Below, one piece after another: positions 9,128 through 21,508 of a stretch of DNA of 46,222 nt (position 1 is the stretch's first letter; each line of letters begins with the position of its first letter). The position numbers and the translations under genes are program-made. The stretch covers positions 1 to 46,222 of the forward strand of contig JAICQO010000049.1 in the NCBI GenBank assembly GCA_025937835.1, in the 5' to 3' direction. The DNA is from Polyangiaceae bacterium (GTDB lineage: Bacteria > Myxococcota_A > Polyangia > Polyangiales > Polyangiaceae). The notes below the pieces were generated by a model that searched no databases, was not told where the DNA came from, and saw nothing but the letters and a program-made list of their open reading frames with translations.

Positions 9128-10059
9128 GACGAGTACTGAACCACGAGCTCGCCCTTGCCGTCGCGATCCTTGACCTCGACCTTGGTGCCGAGCCGGCGCT
9201 GCAAGCGCGTCTCCAGATCCCGCACGCTGGCGCTCTTGGCCGACGCCGTGGCAGAACCCCCACCACCCGCGGATTTCTTCCCAGATTTGCCCGATTTTGC
9301 GGCGCGCACCAGCTCTTCGGTCTGCCGCACGCTGAGCTTGCCGCGGATCACCTTGTCCGCGAGCGCGGTGAGCTGGGCGTCGTCGGGCGCGCCGAGCAGC
9401 GCACGCGCGTGGCCCTCGCTGAGCTCGCCGCTCACGACTTTTTCGCGCACGGTCGCCGGCAGCCGGAGCAAGCGCAGGGCGTTGGCGATCGTCGACCGAT
9501 CCTTGCCGAGCCGCGTCGCGAGCGTCTCTTGCGTGTGGGCGTGCTCCTTGATCAGCCGGTCGAGCGCTTCGGCGAACTCGATCGGATCGAGCTCTTCGCG
9601 CTGCACGTTCTCGATCAGCGCGAGCTCGTAGGCGTCCTTGGCGGACACGTCGCGCACGACTACCAGCACTTCGCGCAGGTTGGCTTTTTGGGCAGCACGC
9701 CAGCGGCGTTCGCCCGCCACGATCTCGAAGGTGTCGGTGCCCGGACGGCGCCGCACCACGAGCGGCTCGATCAAGCCGTGTTCGCGCAGCGATTGCGCCA
9801 GCTCCTCGATCTTCTCGGCGTCGAAGTGCTGCCGCGGCTGGCCGCGATTCGGCACGATCTTGTCGAGCGGGCACGAGAAAACGTTGCCCTCGCCGTAGCT
9901 CGGCCGCGGCTGTTCCGGGACCGGCGCGCTGGCGGCGCTCGGGGCAGCGGGCGGCGGCAGCGGTTGCGCAGGCGGCGCAGGCGCAGGCCGCAGCGGGAAC
10001 AGCGAGTCGAGGCCGCGCCCGAGCCCGCGCAGCGGCGGCTTCTTGGGCGTGTCGCTCAC
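9088..10059 (-). CDS. parB: Chromosome-partitioning protein ParB
   Basis: CTPase and parS-binding partner of ParA in chromosome segregation. The 323 residues show the expected order: N-terminal GLGRGLDSLF ParA-stimulating box; a Pro/Ala linker; the ParB/Srx domain with IVPNRGQPRQHF, the GLIEPLVVR loop and GERRWRAA; the LIENVQREELDPIEFAEA box; a helix-turn-helix (TQETLATRLGKDRSTIANALRLLRLP); a Lys/Ser/Gly linker; and a C-terminal dimerisation helix ending LLDIIL. The start is GTG at 10059, overlapping the parA stop as GTGA; the longer frame upstream is antiframe of parA. I saw no parS-like 16-mer nearby. Confidence 0.95.
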   Translation of the reverse strand: MSDTPKKPPLRGLGRGLDSLFPLRPAPAPPAQPLPPPAAPSAASAPVPEQPRPSYGEGNVFSCPLDKIVPNRGQPRQHFDAEKIEELAQSLREHGLIEPLVVRRRPGTDTFEIVAGERRWRAAQKANLREVLVVVRDVSAKDAYELALIENVQREELDPIEFAEALDRLIKEHAHTQETLATRLGKDRSTIANALRLLRLPATVREKVVSGELSEGHARALLGAPDDAQLTALADKVIRGKLSVRQTEELVRAAKSGKSGKKSAGGGGSATASAKSASVRDLETRLQRRLGTKVEVKDRDGKGELVVQYSSWDELDRLLDIIL

Positions 10060-10829
10060 GGGGAGACCTCGAGCAGCTCGCGCGCCAGGCTCAGGTAGCC
10101 CTGCGCGCCCTTGCTGCCGACATCGTACAGGATCACCGGCACGCCGTGCGACGGCGCCTCCGACAGCCGAACGTTGCGCGGGATGATCGCGTCGAACACG
10201 CGGAAGTGCTTCTTCACTTCGGCGGCCACCTGGTGCGCCAGGCGGTTTCGCGGATCCCACATCGTGAGCACGATGCCCTCGACCGTGAGATCCGGGTTCA
10301 GCGAGTTCTTCACGCGGTCGATCGTGGCCATCAGGTAGGTGATGCCCTCGAGCGCATAGTATTCGGGCTGAAGCGGCACGATCACGCGCTGCGCGGCGCC
10401 GAGCACATTCAGCGTCAACACGCCGAGCGACGGCGGCGAGTCGATGATCACGTACTCGTAGCGGGCGAGCGGCGCCGCGGCGAGCAGCTGCCGCAGATGG
10501 GTGCCGCGGTTCTCGTCGAAAAGCTCGTACTCGACGGCTGTCAGGTCCTGCGTCGACGGCGCGACGTCGAGCATCGCGATCTGCGTCTTGTGGATCACGT
10601 CTTCGAACGGCACGGCGCCGATCAGCGCGTCGTAGATCGTGCGCTCCGCGGTCCCCGGCGCGATACCGACGCCGCTCGAAGCGTTCGCCTGCGGATCGAG
10701 ATCGATCAACAGCGTCGGTCGTTCGGCCGCGGCGAGGCTGGCAGCGAGATTGACGGCCGTGGTGGTTTTGCCGACGCCCCCCTTCTGGTTGGCGATGGCG
10801 ATCACGGCGGGGCGAGGGGAGGGGGGCAT
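10056..10829 (-). CDS. parA: Chromosome-partitioning ATPase ParA/Soj
   Basis: Deviant-Walker ATPase of 257 residues that binds DNA non-specifically and, with ParB, moves replicated origins apart. The deviant Walker A KGGVGKTT lies at 16-23 in the typical IANQKGGVGKTT context; LLIDLDPQANASSG is the A' region and YVIIDSPPSLGVLTLNVL the Walker B. The short N-terminus places it in the chromosomal Soj group rather than plasmid ParA with an N-terminal HTH. The ATG at 10829 sits directly before MPPSPRPAVIAIANQ. It is the first gene of a parA-parB-outer-membrane-protein run. The gidA/gidB/oriC genes that often adjoin parAB are not in this window. Confidence 0.96.
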   Translation of the reverse strand: MPPSPRPAVIAIANQKGGVGKTTTAVNLAASLAAAERPTLLIDLDPQANASSGVGIAPGTAERTIYDALIGAVPFEDVIHKTQIAMLDVAPSTQDLTAVEYELFDENRGTHLRQLLAAAPLARYEYVIIDSPPSLGVLTLNVLGAAQRVIVPLQPEYYALEGITYLMATIDRVKNSLNPDLTVEGIVLTMWDPRNRLAHQVAAEVKKHFRVFDAIIPRNVRLSEAPSHGVPVILYDVGSKGAQGYLSLARELLEVSP

Positions 10830-11173
10830 GGGTTCTGGGCGGGCGGTCCGCGAGGGCGCGACCGTCGCACGCTCAGCGTCTTATCGAAATGCTGGGGTTC
10901 TGCGCGATTTTTTGGAGGCGGCCCCGACCTCGGATAGGGTGTGGGCAGATGTAGGCAGGAGTAGCCAGAGGTGAGCAGGTCAAGTCAAAGCCGTCGTTCC
11001 CAGCTCGCGCGTGCCTGTGCAGGCGCGCTGGAGACGCCGTCCACCCTGCCGGCCCGGAGAACCGAGGTCCGGATCGTTCGAGTGCTCGAGCAGGGATTCT
11101 TCAGCGTTCCCCGACCGCCCACTCCCGTCCGCCATCCCGCTTCCAGACCTGCTTTCGAGGAGACGCACACGCC
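10830..11173. other. Divergent intergenic region, parA / small acidic protein
   Basis: Must hold promoters for both divergent units. I see no confident sigma-70 boxes, no parS-like palindrome and no DnaA-box cluster. A GC-rich hairpin with CAGGC/GCCTG arms lies near 11008-11028. Just before 11174 a GAGGAG sequence forms the ribosome site of the small gene. Confidence 0.4.
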
Positions 11174-11359
11174 ATGGCATCCAATCTGAAAGGTTACACG
11201 ACCTTCAACGACTTCCAGCGCGAGGAAATCCGTCCCTCGATGCGCATCGGCTGGACGCTCGACGAGATCGAGGACAGCGGCAAGACCCTGGACTTCGACC
11301 TCGATCCCTTCGAGGCGCAGCTCTGGGAAGCAGAGAAGGAAGATTCCGACGACGAGTGA
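11174..11359 (+). CDS. Small acidic protein, function unknown
   Basis: 61-residue protein beginning MASNLKGYTTFNDFQREEI and ending in a very acidic tail (EAEKEDSDDE). A strong GAGGAG ribosome site lies 11 bases upstream of the ATG, and a near-perfect intrinsic terminator follows 50 bases after the stop, so it looks like a monocistronic, well-expressed unit. The sequence is amphipathic and charged, without Cys or membrane segments. I recognise no family. Position between parAB and the tig-clp-lon protease cluster could hint at a proteostasis or adaptor role, but nothing in the sequence shows this. Confidence 0.75.
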   Translation: MASNLKGYTTFNDFQREEIRPSMRIGWTLDEIEDSGKTLDFDLDPFEAQLWEAEKEDSDDE

Positions 11360-11408
11360 ACGTCGGCTCCTGAACAACACTTTTGTCCCCCTCCCGGGAC
11401 AGTCAGTA

Positions 11409-11446
11409 GACCCCGCCGGATTGCCTCCCGGCGGGGTCATTTTTTT
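11409..11446 (+). terminator. Rho-independent terminator
   Basis: Perfect 11-bp GC-rich stem (arms 11409-11419 and 11428-11438), 8-base loop, followed by A and a run of seven T. It ends the transcript of the small acidic gene before trigger factor. Confidence 0.93.
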
Positions 11447-11532
11447 GCTCGCGGCTCGGGCGAGAGTCCGGGCAGACCGGAACCAGCTCGCTTGACCCTG
11501 GTAGGCCCGTAGGTAAGGTGGCGACCCCCATC

Positions 11533-12807
11533 ATGCAGGTCACGCTTCAAACACTCAGCCCCGTGCTCGTCGAATTCGACGTCGAGGTCACCGCCGACCG
11601 CGTCAAGTCCGAGCTCGACAAAGCCTACGTTCAGGTCGCCCGCTCCGCGCGGGTTCCGGGTTTTCGCCCGGGCAAGGCGCCGCGCAAGGTGCTCTCGCAC
11701 TACTACGGCGCCAGGATCCAGGCCGACGTCGTGCAGCGCCTGGTCGACGAGACCTTTCCGAAGGCCGTGACCGATCATCAACTGCAGCCCGTCTCGCAGC
11801 CCGCGATCGAGACCAAGAAGCTCGTCGAGAACGAACCCTTCAGCTATCGCGCCCGCGTCGAGATCCTTCCGAAGATCGAGTCGGTCGAATACGAAGGCCT
11901 GACCGCGACGCGCCCGAAGTCGGAGGTCGCCGAGGCGGCGATCGACGAGGAGATCGACGGCTTGCGCCGCGCGCACTCCACGCTGCAAGCGCCCGGGACG
12001 CCGCGCCCCGCGCAGGCCGGCGACGTCACCGTGATCGATCTCGCGGTCGAGGCCGACGGCGAGCCCATCGAAGACGCGAGCACCACCGACCTCTCGGTCG
12101 AGGTCGGCGCCGGGCAGCTGCTCCCCGAAATCGACGCGGCCATCCTGGGGAAGAGCGTGGGCGAAACCACCCGCGCCGAGGCAGCCATGCCGGCCCAGCA
12201 CCCCCACCCTAAGCTTCGCGGTAAGACGGCCGTCTTCAACCTCACCATCAAAGAGATCAAGGAGCGCGTGCTGCCCAACGTCGACGACGAGTTCGCGAAA
12301 GACGTGGGCGATTTCGAGACGGTGGCGAAGCTCCGCGAAGATCTGCGCGCCAAGCTCGAGAAGCAAGCCAAGGAGAGCGCCGAGAATCAACTCGCCGAGC
12401 TCTTGGTTGCAGAGCTCGTGAAGAAGAACCCGATCCCGGTGCCCCCGTCGCTGGTTCAGCAACAGATGCGCATCACCGAGCAAGAGATCCTGACCCGCGC
12501 CCGTTCGTACGGTCAGAAGGCGACCGCCGTGGGTGACGACCTGCGCCGCCAGATCGAGCAGGACAGTGAGGTCAAGGTGCGCGCCGGCCTACTGATGGCC
12601 GAGATCGCGAAGAAGGAATCGATCCAGATAGGTCAGGCCGAGCTCGACGAAGGCCTCAAGGACCTCGCCGAACAGACAGGCAAGAACGTCGCCAAGCTCC
12701 GCGCCGAGTATCGCGACCAGAAAAAGCGCGAGATGCTGGTAGGCATGATCCTGGAAAGCAAGGTGCTGGACATCATCCAGGCCAAGGCCCAGATTCAGGA
12801 AGCATGA
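11533..12807 (+). CDS. tig: Trigger factor (ribosome-associated chaperone / PPIase)
   Basis: 424-residue ribosome-bound chaperone. The N-terminal ribosome-binding domain contains the signature [14 protein letters not shown] (E. coli GFRxGKxP motif). The central FKBP-like domain runs from about residue 150 ([15 protein letters not shown] through [18 protein letters not shown]). The long C-terminal helical domain ends in [11 protein letters not shown] prefer the ATG at 11533 ([11 protein letters not shown], as in the family) over an in-frame GTG five codons upstream, because AAGGTGG precedes the ATG at a workable distance. Ten bases separate it from clpP, so the two are probably one operon. The gene order tig-clpP-clpX-lon matches E. 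coli and many proteobacteria. Confidence 0.95.
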   Translation: MQVTLQTLSPVLVEFDVEVTADRVKSELDKAYVQVARSARVPGFRPGKAPRKVLSHYYGARIQADVVQRLVDETFPKAVTDHQLQPVSQPAIETKKLVENEPFSYRARVEILPKIESVEYEGLTATRPKSEVAEAAIDEEIDGLRRAHSTLQAPGTPRPAQAGDVTVIDLAVEADGEPIEDASTTDLSVEVGAGQLLPEIDAAILGKSVGETTRAEAAMPAQHPHPKLRGKTAVFNLTIKEIKERVLPNVDDEFAKDVGDFETVAKLREDLRAKLEKQAKESAENQLAELLVAELVKKNPIPVPPSLVQQQMRITEQEILTRARSYGQKATAVGDDLRRQIEQDSEVKVRAGLLMAEIAKKESIQIGQAELDEGLKDLAEQTGKNVAKLRAEYRDQKKREMLVGMILESKVLDIIQAKAQIQEA

Positions 12808-12817
12808 AAGGAACCCG

Positions 12818-13477
12818 ATGAAGCGACCCGAAACACGAGGCCAGGCGCTCCAGGTTCTCGAAAGCCTGAGCGAGCCGGCTCGCGCCAACATCATCTACCC
12901 GCACGTCGTCGAGACCACCCATCGCGGCGAGCGAACCTGGGACATCTTCAGCCGGCTCCTGAAAGACCGGATCGTGTTCCTCGGCAGCGCGGTCGACGAC
13001 GACGTCGCCAACATCATCATCGCGCAGTTTCTGTTTTTGGAGAGCGAGGATCCGGACAAGGACATCCAGCTCTACATCAACTCTCCGGGTGGTGTGGTGA
13101 CCGCCGGGCTCGCGATCTACGACACCATGCAGCACGTGCGCTGCGCGGTGAGCACGATCTGCATCGGGCAAGCGGCGAGCATGGGCGCGCTGCTGCTCAC
13201 GGCAGGCCACAAAGGGCGGCGCCAAGCGCTCCCACATTCGCGCATCATGATCCACCAGCCCCTCGGTGGTGCGCGCGGTCAGGCCACGGACATCGAGATC
13301 CAGGCCCGTGAAATCCGCCACATGAAGGACGTGATCACGGACATCCTGGTGCGCTCGACCGGGAAATCCCGGGCCGACATCGCGGCCGACATCGAGCGTG
13401 ATTTCTACATGGGCCCCGCCCAGGCCAAGGAATATGGCCTGATCGACGAAATTTTCGAACCGAAGAAGAAGTCCTGA
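12818..13477 (+). CDS. clpP: ATP-dependent Clp protease proteolytic subunit ClpP
   Basis: Serine peptidase of 219 residues that forms the tetradecameric chamber fed by ClpX. The catalytic triad is visible: Ser121 in [10 protein letters not shown], His146 in [12 protein letters not shown], Asp195 in ERDFYMGP. Family landmarks [19 protein letters not shown] and GLIDEI are intact. The N-terminal ~20 residues are longer than the mature enzyme and probably form a propeptide. The ribosome site GAAAGGA lies just before the ATG, and trigger factor ends ten bases upstream. Confidence 0.97.
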   Translation: MKRPETRGQALQVLESLSEPARANIIYPHVVETTHRGERTWDIFSRLLKDRIVFLGSAVDDDVANIIIAQFLFLESEDPDKDIQLYINSPGGVVTAGLAIYDTMQHVRCAVSTICIGQAASMGALLLTAGHKGRRQALPHSRIMIHQPLGGARGQATDIEIQAREIRHMKDVITDILVRSTGKSRADIAADIERDFYMGPAQAKEYGLIDEIFEPKKKS

Positions 13478-13504
13478 GGCGCGCCCTGTAGAAGTGACGG
13501 CGTG

Positions 13505-13525
13505 GGGCTGGAAGCCCTCCAGCCC
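13505..13525. repeat. Perfect hairpin between clpP and clpX
   Basis: 8-bp perfect stem (13505-13512 with 13518-13525) and a 5-base loop, in the clpP-clpX gap. No T tract follows, so it is a weak terminator or an RNA-stability element at the end of the tig-clpP message. Confidence 0.4.
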
Positions 13526-13541
13526 TGCCCGATCGAGGCCC

Positions 13542-13570
13542 TTGCCCGCCGCAGTTCATGGGCCTACAAT
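13542..13570 (+). promoter_or_regulatory. Sigma-70-type promoter for clpX-lon
   Basis: TTGCCC at 13542-13547, exact 17-base spacer, TACAAT at 13565-13570 (five of six consensus positions). The predicted start would be near 13577, leaving a leader of about 37 bases before the clpX ATG. This would let clpX-lon be transcribed apart from tig-clpP. Confidence 0.6.
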
Positions 13571-13613
13571 TTTTTGAAATCTAAGCGGAAGTTCAGCATC
13601 CAACGGAAATAGG

Positions 13614-14867
<1,254 letters not shown>

Positions 14868-14870
14868 CGC

Positions 14871-17374
<2,504 letters not shown>

Positions 17375-17378
<4 letters not shown>

Positions 17379-18418
17379 GGCTCGGCCTCGCGGCAGCGCT
17401 CGGTCTCGTCGCCTGCGCGGGCGGCGGGAAGCACGAGCCCCGCGCGGTAGCGCCCGCGCGGCCGAGCAGCTCTGCGCTCGCCGTTGCGACCACAGCGCCC
17501 GCGCCGGCACCGCTGCCCGAAGCGGCAGCCACGGCCGCGCCCGAGCCCGTCGCAGTGCCGGCGGCCGCGCCCGGACCCAGCGCGCCGCCCGACGTCACGC
17601 CGCCCTCGGCGCGCTCCGCCGAGCCGGGCGACGGCGTGTGGAAGCGTCTCGGCGAGGAAGGCACGAGCGGCGCCTGGCTCTACACGACCACGCTGCACCC
17701 GCACGCGAGCAGCCGCTTCATCACCGTCACGCTGGTCTCTATCGATCTGACCGCGCTGCGGCTCGGCTTCATGCCGGGCGTGGAGGACGTCGGGAAGCGG
17801 AACGTGCCGTTCGTCCCCGGCCTCGTCCCAGCCGAGGAGCAGTCCGGGCTCATCGCGGCGTTCAACGGCGGGTTCATGCTCCGGCACGGGCGCTGGGGCA
17901 TGCAGCGCGGCGAGACCTCGCTGCAGGCTCAGCGCGACCCCGGGTGCAGCATTGCGATCGACAGCGGGGGCGCGGTGCAAATCCGCTCCTGGCCGGAGCT
18001 CGCACCGGAAGCCAGTCGCTTCGTGGCGATCCGCCAGACTCCGCCGTGCCTCGTCGAAAAGGGCGTGCTGCATCCGCAGCTGCTCAAGGGCCTCGACAAG
18101 GCCTGGGCCGGCAACACCGCGGGGGTCGTGACGCGGCGGCGTTCGGGGATCGGCGTCGATCGCGACGGGAAGCGCCTGCTCTATGCGGTCGGTCTCGAGG
18201 CCTCGCCGCGCCTGCTCGCCGAAGCCCTGAAGGCTGCGGGCGCCGAGCACGCAGCAGAGCTCGACATCAACTGGAACTGGACTCGGTTCTTGGTCTTCGA
18301 TGAGAACGCAGAGGGCGCGCTCCGCGTCTCGAAGTCGTTGGTCGAGGTCGAGCACTCGTCGCGCGTGTACGTCGAGCGCCCGTCGGAGCGTGATTTTTTC
18401 TACGTCTTGCGGCGCTGA
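17375..18418 (+). CDS. Phosphodiester-glycosidase (NAGPA/DUF2233-like) lipoprotein, CTG start
   Basis: In this frame, codons directly after the lon stop encode [16 protein letters not shown], a lipoprotein signal with lipobox LVAC, yet no ATG, GTG or TTG precedes it in frame. CTG at 17375 overlaps the lon TGA as CTGA, matching the four-base couplings elsewhere here, and gives Cys14 as the lipidated residue. An internal ATG at 17555 would lose the signal. A Pro/Ala linker follows, then a domain with [25 protein letters not shown] and the terminal [12 protein letters not shown], resembling the NAGPA phosphodiester-glycosidase fold. Likely envelope-localised and possibly acting on cell-wall or exopolysaccharide sugar phosphates; that substrate is inference. 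Confidence 0.75.
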
Positions 18419-18430
18419 GCGCTCGAGGCG

Positions 18431-18778
18431 TTACCCGAACGTCTCGCCGTCGAAGCCCCAGAGGTGGCCCGGCGGGTTCGAGAACTCGAGGTAGATGCGG
18501 TTTTGGGGGATATCGAGGCCGCGCGACAGGGCGCTGCACAAAAGCGCGCTCAAGCGCTGCGTATCGGCGGGCGTGAAGGTGCCGATGCTCTTCACGCTAG
18601 CAAAGCAGGAGGGCGCCGTCGTGCCGGCGAAGGTCATCGGCGTCTCGGCGTGGAGCGCTGTCATCACGTAGGATTCGGGCTTACCGAGCTCGTGCGCGAG
18701 CAAGGCGGACAACGACTTCAGAAACGAGTCGGCGTTCAGCGGGGCGGGCTTCGAGGTGTAGACGCTGACGAGCGGCAT
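18431..18778 (-). CDS. MIF-family tautomerase
   Basis: 115 residues, the standard length of macrophage migration inhibitory factor/phenylpyruvate tautomerase proteins. The chain starts Met-Pro, leaving the catalytic Pro1 after methionine removal. Family features include the GKPESYVMTAL segment, the RIYLEF strand and the C-terminal GHLWGFDGETFG. The enzyme would tautomerise keto/enol forms of alpha-keto acids in the cytoplasm as a trimer. The frame is open further upstream but only this ATG gives Pro1. It lies ten bases downstream of the MFS gene on the same strand, so they are probably co-transcribed. Confidence 0.9.
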   Translation of the reverse strand: MPLVSVYTSKPAPLNADSFLKSLSALLAHELGKPESYVMTALHAETPMTFAGTTAPSCFASVKSIGTFTPADTQRLSALLCSALSRGLDIPQNRIYLEFSNPPGHLWGFDGETFG

Positions 18779-18788
18779 GGCCGGGACG

Positions 18789-20033
18789 CTACTCGGGGCG
18801 CGGCTCGGCGGAAAGCAGCGGAGCCGGGGAAACGGCCTGCTCGCGTTCCCGCACCCGGCGATCGACCAGCAAGAGCAGATACGGGACGACCAGGCTGACC
18901 GCGACGGTGATCCAGGCCAGCTGATCCATGCCCTCGAGCCTGCCGTCCGGGAGCTCGTGGAGGATCCGGGCGCCGAGCAACGCTCCGGCCGCGCCGGCCA
19001 GGTGATCGACGGCGGATTGCGACGACATGTAACGCGCGCGCTCGTCGGCGTCGGGCACGCGGCTCGCAAGGGCGCGCATCGGCACGGCGCGGAAACTGCT
19101 CGTGATCATGAAGCCGGCGAACAGGATCACCACCGGCAGCTGGTAGGCGGGCGCGATGAACGACGCGACGAGCACCGCGACGTAGCCCAGCGTGGCGCCG
19201 GCCGCGATCAGCGGCGCACCGAAGCGATCGGCGAGCATCCCTGCCAGGCGCATCGTCGCGAAGCTGATCGTGCCACCCACGAAGTACAGGAAGCCGAGGC
19301 CGTCGCGCGGGAACCCGAAGTTGAACTGGAAGTAGGCGGCGAGGTTCGGCACCAGCGCGAAGTGCCCGAACATCACCAGGCCGTTGCAGGACAAGGCCAC
19401 GGCCACGCCTGGCCTTCGGATCAGCTCGCGGAAGGTGCTGCGGTGTCGGCCGGCGCGCTCGAGGTGCCGGGTGAGCGGCGGTAACAGGATCAGCGCCCCG
19501 GCCGTGACCAGGACGCCGAGCGCAGCGACGGCGAAGAACGGCAGCCGAAAACCGCCGATGTGCGCGAGCTCCAGGCCCGCCGGCACTCCGAGCACGGAGG
19601 CCACGGCAAACGCGCCGAGCACTTTGCCCATGGCCTGCCCGCGGCGCTCGGGCGGAACCAGGTCGGTGACGATCGCGAGCGCGAGCGCCGACGCCGGTCC
19701 GCCGAAGGTGCCGGCGACGCAGCGGGTGACGAGCATCGCCGGAAACGACGTCATCAGACCGCCTGCTGCCGTGGACAGCACGAGCCCCGCCAGCGCCACC
19801 GCGAGCGCCTTGCGACGGTCGAAGCGATCCAGCATGCCCGAGCCCAGGATCCCGGCGAGCGCCGCGGCGAACGTGTAGCTTGCGCCCATCGTCCCCAGGC
19901 TCGAGTTCGGAACCTGGAATGCCGCGGCCAGATCTGGCCCGAGCGGCATGACCATCATGAAGTCGAGGACGTTGACGAACTGAACACTGCCGAGCAGCAG
20001 CAGGACTGTGCGCTCGCTGAGAGGTCGGGTCAT
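18789..20033 (-). CDS. MFS transporter (probable drug/metabolite exporter)
   Basis: 414-residue major facilitator with about twelve hydrophobic helices. The DRFDRRKAL loop between helices 2 and 3 is the MFS motif A, and helix 5 holds VLGVPAGLELA, close to the antiporter motif C of DHA-type exporters. FVNVLDFMMVMPLGPDLA in helix 1 is typical of drug:H+ antiporter-like MFS proteins. The start is the ATG at 20033 before TRPLSERTVLLLLG; the longer open frame adds an unlikely polar leader. It is transcribed divergently from the ArsR operon, which may regulate it through the shared spacer. Substrate unknown. Confidence 0.85.
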   Translation of the reverse strand: MTRPLSERTVLLLLGSVQFVNVLDFMMVMPLGPDLAAAFQVPNSSLGTMGASYTFAAALAGILGSGMLDRFDRRKALAVALAGLVLSTAAGGLMTSFPAMLVTRCVAGTFGGPASALALAIVTDLVPPERRGQAMGKVLGAFAVASVLGVPAGLELAHIGGFRLPFFAVAALGVLVTAGALILLPPLTRHLERAGRHRSTFRELIRRPGVAVALSCNGLVMFGHFALVPNLAAYFQFNFGFPRDGLGFLYFVGGTISFATMRLAGMLADRFGAPLIAAGATLGYVAVLVASFIAPAYQLPVVILFAGFMITSSFRAVPMRALASRVPDADERARYMSSQSAVDHLAGAAGALLGARILHELPDGRLEGMDQLAWITVAVSLVVPYLLLLVDRRVREREQAVSPAPLLSAEPRPE

Positions 20034-20165
20034 ACGAGGACGCGCAAGTGAGGGCTGGCACGATGACCTGGGTGAGGGGTTGGCGCAAAGGTGCTGGCAG
20101 CGCCGGACGCCGCGCTCGGTGATCAAATGGCGACGAAGGGGCTCGACAGGAGCGATATGCACTGT

Positions 20166-20179
20166 TATGCATATGCATA
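20166..20179. promoter_or_regulatory. Palindromic operator candidate for the ArsR-family gene
   Basis: Perfect 14-bp palindrome TATGCATATGCATA, three bases before the ArsR start codon; ATGCAT or ATGCA recurs at 20155-20159 and 20183-20188. The stretch is AT-rich against a GC-rich background. No ribosome site precedes the ATG at 20183, so the TATGCAT could also serve as the -10 of a leaderless message. Confidence 0.5.
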
Positions 20180-20182
20180 CTC

Positions 20183-20527
20183 ATGCATTCGGAGGTTTTT
20201 CAGACGCTTTCCGATCCCACGCGGCGGCGCATCGTCGAGGCGCTGCTTTCCGGGGAGCAGGCGGTGAACGACCTGGTCGAGCGCGTCAGCATCCACCAGT
20301 CGGGGGTGTCGCGGCACCTTCGCATCTTGCACGAAGCCGGCTTCGTGCAGGTGCGGCCGAAGGGAGCGCAGCGCTTGTATTCGCTGCGCGCCGAGCCGTT
20401 CCGCGAGCTCGACGCCTGGGTGACGGCCTACCGCAAGCTCTGGGAGGCGCGCCTCGATCGCTTCGGAGAAGAACTCGAGAGGCGGCAGCGTGCGCGCGCC
20501 GCCAAACGCAAGGAAGGCAGCTCATGA
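20183..20527 (+). CDS. ArsR-family winged-helix repressor
   Basis: 114-residue DNA-binding regulator. The N-terminus EVFQTLSDPTRRRIVEALLSGEQAVNDL is the classic ArsR/SmtB helix pair. The recognition helix is HQSGVSRHLRILHEAGFV and the wing QVRPKGAQRLYSL. No CxC metal motif is present, so it is of the metal-independent type usually paired with SRPBCC proteins. The C-terminus is a basic coiled helix. Its stop overlaps the following gene as ATGA. The palindrome at 20166-20179 is a plausible autoregulatory site. Confidence 0.92.
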   Translation: MHSEVFQTLSDPTRRRIVEALLSGEQAVNDLVERVSIHQSGVSRHLRILHEAGFVQVRPKGAQRLYSLRAEPFRELDAWVTAYRKLWEARLDRFGEELERRQRARAAKRKEGSS

Positions 20528-21027
20528 TCAAGCACCCGCCCGGGATGACGTCCGAAAGTCGCCGCAGGATCCGCCTCGAACGCACCTACCAGGCACCGAT
20601 CGAAGACGTCTGGGAGCTCTGGACCACCAAGGAGGGGATCGAGTCGTGGTGGGGCCCCGGCGGCTTCCGCGTGACGGTGAAGAGTATGGACCTCCGCCCG
20701 GGCGGCAAGCTCGAGTACGTGATGGAAGCCGTCGAACCGGAGCAGATCGAGTTCATGAAGAAGGCCGGTATGCCCACGGCGCACGAGGCGACGCTCAGGT
20801 ACACGGAGGTCGTGGCTCCGACGCGGCTCGCGTACCTGCACGCGGCCGACTTCATCCCGGGCGTCGAGGTCTACGACGTCTCGCACCTGATCGAGATCAC
20901 CGAGACGGCGAACGGCGTGCGGATGACGCTCACGTTCGACGCGATGCACGACGAACACTGGACGAACATGGCAGCGGCTGGCTGGGAGCAGGAGCTCGAC
21001 AAGCTCGGCCAGGCGCTTTCTTCCTGA
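20524..21027 (+). CDS. SRPBCC (AHSA1-like) ligand-binding protein
   Basis: 167 residues of the START/Bet v1-like SRPBCC superfamily, AHSA1 branch. The signature ERTYQAPIEDVWELWTTKEGI is followed by WWGPGGFRVTVKSMDLRPGG. The family forms a deep hydrophobic ligand pocket; the ligand here is unknown. It is coupled by ATGA to the ArsR regulator, a very common arrangement in which the regulator controls the SRPBCC partner. Confidence 0.9.
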   Translation: MIKHPPGMTSESRRRIRLERTYQAPIEDVWELWTTKEGIESWWGPGGFRVTVKSMDLRPGGKLEYVMEAVEPEQIEFMKKAGMPTAHEATLRYTEVVAPTRLAYLHAADFIPGVEVYDVSHLIEITETANGVRMTLTFDAMHDEHWTNMAAAGWEQELDKLGQALSS

Positions 21028-21038
21028 AGGAGACCAGC

Positions 21039-21491
21039 ATGCAAAAGATCACGCCCTTTTTGTGGTTCGACGGCAACGCCGAAGAGGCCGCGAACTACTA
21101 CGTGTCGATCTTCAAGAACGGCAAGATCACGGGTGTCTCGCGCTTCGGCGCGACGGACGCGATCATGACCGTGTCGTTCGAGATCGAGGGACAGAAATTC
21201 ATCGCCCTGAACGGCGGCCCGCATTACCAGTTCACTCCGGCGTTCTCGCTGTTCGTTGATTGCGAAGATCAGGCAGAGATCGACCGCTTGTGGTCAGCGT
21301 TGTCGGCGGCCGGCGCCGAAGACAAGTGCGGGTGGCTGCGCGACAAGTACGGCGTGTCCTGGCAGATCATCCCGAGCTGTTTCGGGGAGCTCATGCAAAA
21401 GCCCGGCGCGGTTCAAGCCATGTTGAGCATGCGGAAGCTCGACATCGAAGCGTTGCGCCGGGCGGGCGCCGACCCGGGGGACGCGGCGTAG
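21039..21491 (+). CDS. VOC-superfamily protein (PhnB / 3-demethylubiquinone methyltransferase-like)
   Basis: 150 residues with ITPFLWFDGNAEEAANYYVSIF, the start of the PhnB-like glyoxalase fold family (Pfam 3-dmu-9_3-mt). The later KYGVSWQIIPSCFGELM segment is also diagnostic. Despite the family name there is no SAM-binding motif; most members are metal-binding or ligand-binding proteins of unknown role. A clear GAAGGAGA ribosome site precedes the ATG at 21039, eleven bases after the SRPBCC gene, making an arsR-SRPBCC-VOC operon. Confidence 0.9.
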   Translation: MQKITPFLWFDGNAEEAANYYVSIFKNGKITGVSRFGATDAIMTVSFEIEGQKFIALNGGPHYQFTPAFSLFVDCEDQAEIDRLWSALSAAGAEDKCGWLRDKYGVSWQIIPSCFGELMQKPGAVQAMLSMRKLDIEALRRAGADPGDAA

Positions 21492-21508
21492 CGCCGCCGC
21501 AGCTCCGC

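Noticed and set aside
10830-11173. Origin of replication or parS site near parAB
   Set aside because: No DnaA-box cluster and no 16-bp parS-like palindrome seen; the flanking gidAB-dnaA genes are absent.
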